A stretch of 11,526 nt of DNA. It comes from Bacteroidota bacterium. GTDB lineage: Bacteria; Bacteroidota; Bacteroidia; Cytophagales; Cyclobacteriaceae. Under the pieces are notes generated by a model that ran no database searches, was not told the origin of the DNA, and saw only the letters and a list, made by a program, of their open reading frames with translations. A program made the position numbers and the translations under genes. Of this stretch, positions 6,598-11,526 are shown one piece after another; position 1 is the first letter of the stretch, and every line of letters starts with the position of its first letter. The stretch spans positions 1 to 11,526 of the forward strand of contig JAEYXN010000008.1 of the NCBI GenBank assembly GCA_023431285.1, in the 5' to 3' direction.

Positions 6598-7938
6598 CTA
6601 TACAGTCGGTATTTTGTATCCGTTGTGATAAACGGGTGAGATCATTTTATCAGCTGCAGGATTGTCTTTGAACTTTCCTTTTGCAGCGTCCCATACAACT
6701 TTTGAACCGGTGCGATAAGAGATGTTTCCCATTTGAGCATTGATGGCGGCAACACTTCCTGACTTGATCGGAGTGTTGAGATGTGACTGATCATTTTTCC
6801 GGATTGCTTCAACGAAGTTGACAGTGTGCAGATCCAGGTAATTCAGTTCGTCAGGTTTTACAAAAGCTTCAACAGGTTCCATCTTTGGTTTGCCCCATTT
6901 TGAATATCCATCGGCTTCTCTTTCAGGATAGACTTCATATCCTGCGCGGTCCACCACCAATGTTCCGTTGTTCCCGATGAAAGCGATTCCTTCCCTGCGG
7001 TTATATGGACCGATGTCGATACCAGTAGCGTGTTCCCAAAGCATATTGAATTTTTCGTACTGATACATCGCCTGTAAAGTGTCCGGTGTTTCAGAGGCAT
7101 CATCAGGATAAGCAAGCTTGCCTCCGCTCGCGGTGACGCTTACAGGTGCCGTTGCTTCCATTGCGTAGAGGGCAATATCTATTTCGTGGACGCCCCAGTC
7201 AGTCATGAGTCCGCCGGCGTAATCCCAGAACCATCTGAAGTTAAAGTGGAATCTGTTTTCATTGAAAGGTCTCTTCGGCGCGGGGCCAAGCCATGAGTCA
7301 TAGTCCACACCTTTTGGGGGTGGTGAGTCCGGCACTACGATCACAGGTTTCATCCAGCCCTGGTAAGCCCACACTTTCACCAGCCTGATCTTTCCGAGTA
7401 CCCCGGATCGAACCATTTCGATAGCTTTCCGATAGTGAGGTCCGCTGCGTTGCCACTGTCCGGCCTGAACGATCTTACCCGTTTTTTCCTGAGCAGCAAC
7501 CATGATGTTACACTCTTCAATAGAGTTTGCAACGGGTTTTTCTACATATACATGCTTTCCGGCCTTCACAGCGTCAACCATCATTTTGCAATGCCAGTGG
7601 TCGGGCGTTCCGATTACTACGGCATCGATGTCCTTGTTTGCAAGGAGCTCGCGGTAGTCGCCATAGGTTTTTGGTTTGTTGGTGCGCAGCTTCGCGTAGT
7701 CTGCGAGTCTGCTGGTGATGACGTTTTGATCCACATCACAAATTCCAACAAGGTCAACATCCTGCATTTTCAGGAGGGAGTGGACATTTGACCAGCCCAT
7801 TCCTTTGCAGCCGATCACACCGATGTTCACCTTGTCATTTTTTGAGATGCTGCGAATAGAACCGGCTATTCCGGGAGCAAAGATTGCGCCGCCTGCGAGG
7901 GTCAGGCCCGTCTTGTTAATGAAGTCTCGTCTTTTCAT
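6598..7938 (-). CDS. Tat-exported Gfo/Idh/MocA-family oxidoreductase
   Basis: This is an NAD(P)-dependent sugar or cyclitol oxidoreductase of the Gfo/Idh/MocA family. From the ATG at 7938 it has 446 residues. It opens with a twin-arginine signal (MKRRDFINKTGLTLAGGAIF), so it is folded with its cofactor in the cytoplasm and exported to the periplasm. The Rossmann motif GVIGCKGMG lies at 40-48, TPDHWH at 111-116, the family hallmark E133-K-P135 in YVEKPVANSIEE, and a C-terminal substrate domain contains GGLMTDWGVHEID (242-254) with His251. An ATG at 7962 would add eight residues in front of the Tat motif and looks less natural. The substrate is not determinable. The gene is monocistronic with its own terminator. 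Bacteroidota carry many paralogs of this type, often near carbohydrate or xylose isomerase-like TIM-barrel genes, none of which is present here. Confidence 0.94.
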   Translation of the reverse strand: MKRRDFINKTGLTLAGGAIFAPGIAGSIRSISKNDKVNIGVIGCKGMGWSNVHSLLKMQDVDLVGICDVDQNVITSRLADYAKLRTNKPKTYGDYRELLANKDIDAVVIGTPDHWHCKMMVDAVKAGKHVYVEKPVANSIEECNIMVAAQEKTGKIVQAGQWQRSGPHYRKAIEMVRSGVLGKIRLVKVWAYQGWMKPVIVVPDSPPPKGVDYDSWLGPAPKRPFNENRFHFNFRWFWDYAGGLMTDWGVHEIDIALYAMEATAPVSVTASGGKLAYPDDASETPDTLQAMYQYEKFNMLWEHATGIDIGPYNRREGIAFIGNNGTLVVDRAGYEVYPEREADGYSKWGKPKMEPVEAFVKPDELNYLDLHTVNFVEAIRKNDQSHLNTPIKSGSVAAINAQMGNISYRTGSKVVWDAAKGKFKDNPAADKMISPVYHNGYKIPTV

Positions 7939-8029
7939 GGAGTGTAGGTCTGGTATACACATCCAATGTAATTAAATTGTGGAATTATCAAATGTCTTTT
8001 TACGAGTAATGCTCAGGACGATGATGAGT

Positions 8030-8069
8030 AAAAGAGAAGGCCCGGATGCCGACTGCACCCGGGCTTCTT
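8030..8069 (-). terminator. Intrinsic terminator of the small secreted protein gene
   Basis: The arms 8034-8039 with 8064-8069 and 8041-8045 with 8059-8063 form an 11-bp stem with one bulged G (8040), one terminal wobble and a 13-nt loop. On the minus strand it is followed by TTTT (8033-8030). It lies about 38 bp beyond the stop of the gene at 8107. Confidence 0.8.
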
Positions 8070-8106
8070 CCAATTAATAAACCAAACCAAATGAGGATTT
8101 TGATAT

Positions 8107-8511
8107 CTATCGTTGCGCGACAGCCTGGTGTACGTAGGTGGCACGTTCGAGATGATATGTGAAATATTTTCTATCTGCTGAAAGCTTTACCTTATAGATC
8201 TCAGACATTTCGGAGGATTCAATGCGAATCCAGAAAGGGGCATCCGCTATTCTGTTCACATTATACTTTTTCTGAAATCCTTTAGGGAATTCACCTGTCA
8301 CGCGGTCGCGGGCAACTTCTCCGTCTCTCGTGCTGAAGGTGATGTTTACGGGATCTGATGTTGTTCTGGTGAAAAGGAGTTTCAATACACCTTCGTGTGG
8401 TGTGCGAAGAATTTTCACAGGTGATGTGATGGTGGCCTGGGCCGTTGCGCTGATGGCGGCGGCGAACATAACAACGACGCCGACGATGAGGGTGATAGCT
8501 TTAGTTTTCAT
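8107..8511 (-). CDS. Small secreted protein of unknown function
   Basis: I do not recognise this 134-residue protein. It has a clear signal peptide (K2, K4, hydrophobic 6-20, likely cleavage after ATA24, leaving Gln25), so it is periplasmic or secreted. The mature 110 residues alternate hydrophobic and polar positions (for example VLKLLFTRT, NITFSTRDGE, FWIRIESS, YKVKLSADRKYFTYHLER), which suggests a small all-beta fold. It is somewhat like the short beta-sandwich domains at the ends of Bacteroidota secreted proteins, although a sorting role is unlikely at this size without an attached enzyme. No cysteine and no lipobox occur. The gene has its own terminator, and a 105-bp gap separates it from helD upstream. 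It is probably a real gene because of the signal peptide, the terminator and the absence of any better frame. Confidence 0.78.
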   Translation of the reverse strand: MKTKAITLIVGVVVMFAAAISATAQATITSPVKILRTPHEGVLKLLFTRTTSDPVNITFSTRDGEVARDRVTGEFPKGFQKKYNVNRIADAPFWIRIESSEMSEIYKVKLSADRKYFTYHLERATYVHQAVAQR

Positions 8512-8616
8512 ATGAGTTCGTTTTCTTTTTTGACCTGAGTACTGTTGAGAAAACGCCGAAGCCGACGAATAGATGTCATGCTTCAGTAATCAATTGTAAC
8601 AAATTGTCACGGCCGT

Positions 8617-10674
8617 TCAGGCGGGCCTGCGGGAGATAAAAGGGCTGATTTCCTTGGAGAATGTAAGTGATAAGACGTGCATTGCCCGGGTGCAGGCGAT
8701 GTAAAGCATGCGCTGGTCTACTTCATTATGATAATTCCTGGACGAAACAAACGGTACGATCACTTCATCGAATTCCAGGCCTTTGGCAAGGTGTGCCGTG
8801 GTGATAATGATTCCTTCCTTGAATGATGTGCTTTCTTCTGTGAGAAGAAACCCATTCTGAATCCGGAGCTGCGAGTGAACATGCTGAGCCTGCTCAAGAG
8901 TTTTGCAGATTATTCCCAGTGACACATGGCCGGAGTTCCTGAATCGCTGTACCCATTCCGACACCTGTGCGAGCTCTTCATCATTGTCCGCACATTGTTT
9001 CACTTCCGGCTCGGAGCCGTGTCTTTCCATAGGGATGATCCCCGGGCTCTCGGCGACTCTCTGGCTGAATTGTGTGATTTCCCAGGTAGAGCGATAACTC
9101 CGCATGAGCTTCACTGTTTCGCCTTGAGGGAAGACCTGGTGGATAGTCTCTGCAGAGGAGCCGCTATATGGATTCACTGTCTGGCTTACGTCACCAAGAA
9201 CAGTCTTTTTACATTTGAATAAGCGGGAAAGAACAGCATACTGAACAGGAGTGTAGTCCTGCATTTCATCAATCAGCAGATGCTTCACGTGGTCGTACGC
9301 AGAAACTCCCTCCAGCCGGATTTTAAAATAGATGAAGGGAAAGACATCGGAGTATTCAAGCTCTTCGCCCCGCATTTTCAACAGGTCAGGGCGTTTGATC
9401 CATTCGAAGAAGTGACGGTAGAAGTCCATTACCGTGCTGCGTTTGATCATTCTTGGAGCCGCCTCCCAGATCTTTGCTTTCTCCCCTCCTTGAAGTTTTC
9501 TTCCGGTTTGGTCACGCACATAATTTTGGATGTCTTTAACCACTTCATGGAATCTCTTCAGCAGCGGAATCCGGTGGTATGCCCTGAAACGATCATGGAT
9601 GAAAGGATAAGGTACAACGGTCTTGCCTATACGTAATTCTTCAGGTACGAAGAAGTTGTTCTCCACATGGATCATGTACTGATTCAGCTTACCCAGGAAT
9701 TCAAAAGTAGATTTGAATTTGATTCGTTCTATGTATGCAGGGTCCGGGGACTCCAGGAGTTGGGATACCTGGCCAAAGAAAGTCTGAAACTTTATTTTGT
9801 GCTCAAGAACTTCGCTGGCAAGCTCCTCTATTACGAGCTCAGGGATATGCTCTTCACCCAACTCTGGAAGGACGTTGGAGATGTAGTCCGCAAAAACTTT
9901 GTTGGGAGAAATGATCAGCACATCCTTTGAGCGGATGGTGTCTCTGAAACGATAAAGCAGGAATGCGATGCGGTGCAACGCGATGGAGGTCTTTCCCGAT
10001 CCTGCGACACCCTGAATGATCATTACATTGGCTGACTCATTTCTTATGACCGCATTCTGGTCGCGTTGAATTGTCGCGACGATGTTCTTCATCTTATCGT
10101 CGGAGGATTTGCTGAGCTCGCGTTGGAGGAGGTCGTCGTGAATGTTAATGTCATTCTCGATCATGAACTCCATCTTGCCGTCGCGGATCTTGTATTGACG
10201 CTTCAGAAGGATTTCTCCGTTGATTGTTCCTGAAGGAGTAGTATAGGAAGCTTTTCCAAGTTCGTAATCATAGAACATCGATGAGATTGGTGCGCGCCAG
10301 TCAAAGACCGGGTTCACGCGATTGGCTTCATCTGTGAATGAGTAGATGCCTATGTAAACGGGGAAAGCGTCGTCAGTTCCTTCCGGATCGAAATCTATTC
10401 TCGCGAAGTAGGGGGAGTCACCTAACTTGATAAGTTTCCGCTTGCGCAACACAGCAGACTCGCCGGTGTATGCCATCCGGTTGATGGACTGTCCGGCAGC
10501 AACGAGATCAGCTTCGTCAAGACCAGATTGATGTTCGTATATATATTGTTTGCTTTCGCGTAGCTCATCAGAGTATTGACGCACGCGTTCGTCCTCACGT
10601 CTCAACGCAAGCAAGAGGACTTCCTTTACTTTCTCAAGATATTCCCGCTCTTCCTGTTCTGTTGCGTTTCTCAT
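8617..10674 (-). CDS. helD: HelD-like superfamily 1 ATPase / RNA polymerase recycling helicase
   Basis: This cytoplasmic superfamily 1 (UvrD/Rep-like) ATPase matches HelD, which in Bacillus subtilis binds RNA polymerase and releases it from DNA. It has 685 residues, at the short end for the family. The N-terminal region is a charged helical segment (about 5-55), followed by the HelD-specific block FDWRAPISSMFYDYELG at 124-140. Helicase motifs follow in order: Q motif QRDQNAVIR 203-211, Walker A GVAGSGKT 222-229, Walker B LLIDEMQD 466-473, motif III GDVSQTVNP 494-502, motif IV LMRSYRST 523-530, motif V AHLAKGLEFDEVI 627-639 and motif VI YIACTRAMH 658-666. All key residues (Lys228, Asp469-Glu470, Arg525 and Arg528, Arg663) appear present. 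The helD symbol follows the family; equivalence to the B. subtilis protein in this phylum is inferred. It lies 69 bp downstream of the unknown gene at 10744, same strand, with no terminator between them. Confidence 0.9.
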   Translation of the reverse strand: MRNATEQEEREYLEKVKEVLLLALRREDERVRQYSDELRESKQYIYEHQSGLDEADLVAAGQSINRMAYTGESAVLRKRKLIKLGDSPYFARIDFDPEGTDDAFPVYIGIYSFTDEANRVNPVFDWRAPISSMFYDYELGKASYTTPSGTINGEILLKRQYKIRDGKMEFMIENDINIHDDLLQRELSKSSDDKMKNIVATIQRDQNAVIRNESANVMIIQGVAGSGKTSIALHRIAFLLYRFRDTIRSKDVLIISPNKVFADYISNVLPELGEEHIPELVIEELASEVLEHKIKFQTFFGQVSQLLESPDPAYIERIKFKSTFEFLGKLNQYMIHVENNFFVPEELRIGKTVVPYPFIHDRFRAYHRIPLLKRFHEVVKDIQNYVRDQTGRKLQGGEKAKIWEAAPRMIKRSTVMDFYRHFFEWIKRPDLLKMRGEELEYSDVFPFIYFKIRLEGVSAYDHVKHLLIDEMQDYTPVQYAVLSRLFKCKKTVLGDVSQTVNPYSGSSAETIHQVFPQGETVKLMRSYRSTWEITQFSQRVAESPGIIPMERHGSEPEVKQCADNDEELAQVSEWVQRFRNSGHVSLGIICKTLEQAQHVHSQLRIQNGFLLTEESTSFKEGIIITTAHLAKGLEFDEVIVPFVSSRNYHNEVDQRMLYIACTRAMHVLSLTFSKEISPFISRRPA

Positions 10675-10743
10675 AGCTCAATAGGGATGCAATTATAGGA
10701 AGAAAAGACATGCTTTCCAGCGGAGGGACTGATGCGTAAGGGT

Positions 10744-11274
10744 CTAGAGGCCTTTGAAGACAGTGCGAATGACGGCAGCGGTATCGTTTCCAACTCTGCA
10801 ATCGTAGACATAATAAAATTCTGAATCGTGCTGCACGTAGTCGTCGAGCTGCGCTTTGATGTACACGTATTCGCTCTGCTGTTCGAGAAGGTCAAAGAAG
10901 CCCTCGTCACCTTTGAAGGCGAGGCTGGTGATTTGTTTACTGAATTCTTTAGGAATATAGAATAGCTCTGTAATGGTGGAGCTGCCCATTTGTGAGAAAA
11001 GGGACTTCAGTCTGGACGGATTCAGAACCCTGACCAGCCCTCGCTCAGTCGGAAGAATCGACAAGAGCAATTTTAACCATGGCGACCTGGTAGTGTCTTT
11101 CTTCAGGACTTCTACGTCACTATCAGCTTCCAATGATTCGTAAAAGTCACTGGTTTGTCCACCTTTGGCATGAACGATCAGATCAAAACGGGACAGGTCT
11201 ACCATTTCCTCATCGCCCAGACGATCAAGGATCTTATTGAATTTCGGTATTTCAACCTCAATGTAGTTTGACAT
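10744..11274 (-). CDS. Cytoplasmic protein of unknown function, upstream of helD
   Basis: I do not recognise this protein. From the ATG at 11274 it has 176 residues (MSNYIEVEIPKFNKIL). In-frame ATGs at 11280 and 11295 would add two or seven residues (MHNCNMF), and the true start is not settled. It has no signal peptide, membrane segment or obvious nucleotide-binding motif, and looks like a mixed alpha/beta soluble protein. Visible segments include DLSRFDLIVHAKGG near the N-terminus, a basic hydrophobic stretch (WLKLLLSILPTERGLVRVLNPSRLKSLF) in the middle, and a C-terminal strand-rich part (FYYVYDCRVGNDTAAVIRTVFKGL). The coding frame is long and uninterrupted, with codon use like its neighbours. 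It precedes helD by 69 bp on the same strand, so co-transcription is plausible, but no functional link is known. Confidence 0.75.
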   Translation of the reverse strand: MSNYIEVEIPKFNKILDRLGDEEMVDLSRFDLIVHAKGGQTSDFYESLEADSDVEVLKKDTTRSPWLKLLLSILPTERGLVRVLNPSRLKSLFSQMGSSTITELFYIPKEFSKQITSLAFKGDEGFFDLLEQQSEYVYIKAQLDDYVQHDSEFYYVYDCRVGNDTAAVIRTVFKGL

Positions 11275-11367
11275 AAACATATTGCAGTTATGCATTGAAA
11301 AATTGGGGCCTATTCCCGGTGCCCGCCTTTCTAAGCAGCCTCAAACCGCTGACTGACAGGCCTACCG

Positions 11368-11383
11368 TTGGCACGCGATTTTT
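11368..11383 (+). promoter_or_regulatory. Candidate sigma-54-like promoter facing right
   Basis: TTGGCACG at 11368-11375 matches the sigma-54 -24 consensus exactly. At the -12 position the sequence is T-rich (TTTTTA) and lacks the GC dinucleotide, so the match is partial. Transcription would start near 11395, giving a leader of about 67 nt before the possible start at 11463 and containing the hairpin at 11411-11445. A chance match is quite possible. Confidence 0.3.
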
Positions 11384-11410
11384 AACATTGACAACAGCCA
11401 TCTAAGTGTA

Positions 11411-11445
11411 AAGGAGGGTTTGTCTGTAGGCAAGCCTTCCTTTTT
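11411..11445 (+). terminator. Terminator-like hairpin in front of the right-edge gene
   Basis: A 12-bp stem (AAGGAGGGTTTG at 11411-11422 with CAAGCCTTCCTT at 11431-11442) includes two G-T wobble pairs and closes an 8-nt loop. TTT follows directly, so the plus-strand product ends in TTTTT (11441-11445), then C. No plus-strand gene ends just upstream. It therefore sits either in the leader of the gene that starts at 11463, as an attenuator, or at the end of a short RNA. On the minus strand it is followed by TTTACAC, a weaker tract. Confidence 0.65.
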
Positions 11446-11462
11446 CATTTAAAAGATCCTCC

Positions 11463-11526
11463 ATGCTCGTGTTCGAATCTGCCTTTCTCCGATCGAGGTA
11501 TTCGAACGTGGAGAACAAAATAATCA
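11463..11526 (+). CDS. Start of a plus-strand gene, truncated by the window edge
   Basis: From the ATG at 11463 a frame of 21 codons runs to the window end (MLVFESAFLRSRYSNVENKI, then I). The alternation of hydrophobic and charged residues resembles the first strand pair of small STAS-type or similar Bacteroidota proteins (hydrophobic-F-E, aromatic, x-x-Y-x5-K-I-I), but 21 residues are too few for a family call. The gene would be divergent from the one ending at 10744, with a 188-bp gap between start codons. All three minus-strand frames are also open to the edge over this short stretch, so a minus-strand gene end cannot be excluded. Confidence 0.45.
   Translation, partial: MLVFESAFLRSRYSNVENKII

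Noticed and set aside
8553..8570. Possible CTTCGG tetraloop hairpin followed by TTTTC on the minus strand downstream of helD
   Set aside because: Only about two to three base pairs can form around the loop before a mismatch, too weak for an intrinsic terminator.
8926..9930. Plus-strand open frames opposite helD
   Set aside because: They run antisense through conserved helicase motifs, have no signal or family pattern and no upstream elements, and are shadows of the helD coding frame.
11471..11479. GTTCGAATC resembling a tRNA T-loop
   Set aside because: The flanking bases do not form a T-stem and no acceptor, D or anticodon arms can be drawn around it on either strand.
11445..11526. Possible C-terminal end of a minus-strand gene entering from the right
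   Set aside because: All three minus-strand frames are open over this short stretch, so openness carries no information. The plus-strand frame from 11463 has a start codon and better protein character, though this is not settled.

Overview
The window looks like ordinary chromosomal DNA from a member of the Bacteroidota, probably Cytophagales or Chitinophagales. Evidence for this: start codons lack clear Shine-Dalgarno sequences and have A-rich leaders; one promoter has the Bacteroidota -7 box (TAnnTTTG); and the gene content is typical of that phylum (a two-module MacB/FtsX permease, a Tat-exported Gfo/Idh/MocA oxidoreductase, a PepSY-like secreted protein, a DUF4142 lipoprotein and a HelD-type helicase). 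I see no insertion sequence, integrase, tRNA, rRNA or CRISPR array. The genus assignment is inference only.

Layout, left to right. A 5'-truncated ABC-transporter permease (+, to 2110) converges on a TerB-like protein (-, 2134-2586). A 173-bp gap with nested inverted repeats separates this from a DUF4142 lipoprotein (-, 2760-3332). A divergent intergenic region follows, then a small secreted PepSY-like protein (+, 3606-3947), which converges through a strong terminator on a D-2-hydroxyacid dehydrogenase (-, 4027-4947). That gene is divergent from a secreted GH16 glycosidase (+, 5082-5933), which shares a bidirectional terminator with a small acidic lipoprotein (-, 5993-6316). Then come three minus-strand genes: a Gfo/Idh/MocA oxidoreductase (6598-7938), a small secreted protein of unknown function (8107-8511) and HelD (8617-10674). 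The first two each have their own intrinsic terminator. An unrecognised cytoplasmic protein (-, 10744-11274) lies just upstream of helD. The start of a further plus-strand gene (from 11463) runs off the right edge.

Most genes appear to be single transcription units bounded by terminators. The only plausible operon is the unknown gene plus helD, 69 bp apart with no terminator between them. Several products are envelope or stress-type proteins (TerB-like, DUF4142, PepSY-like, small lipoprotein), and two enzymes act on sugars or hydroxyacids (GH16, Gfo/Idh/MocA). No single pathway links them. I did not find a convincing new multi-gene system. The points most worth checking are in non-coding DNA: the nested inverted repeats at 2609-2751, the terminator-like hairpin in the apparent leader of the gene at 11463, and a palindrome in front of the DUF4142 gene.
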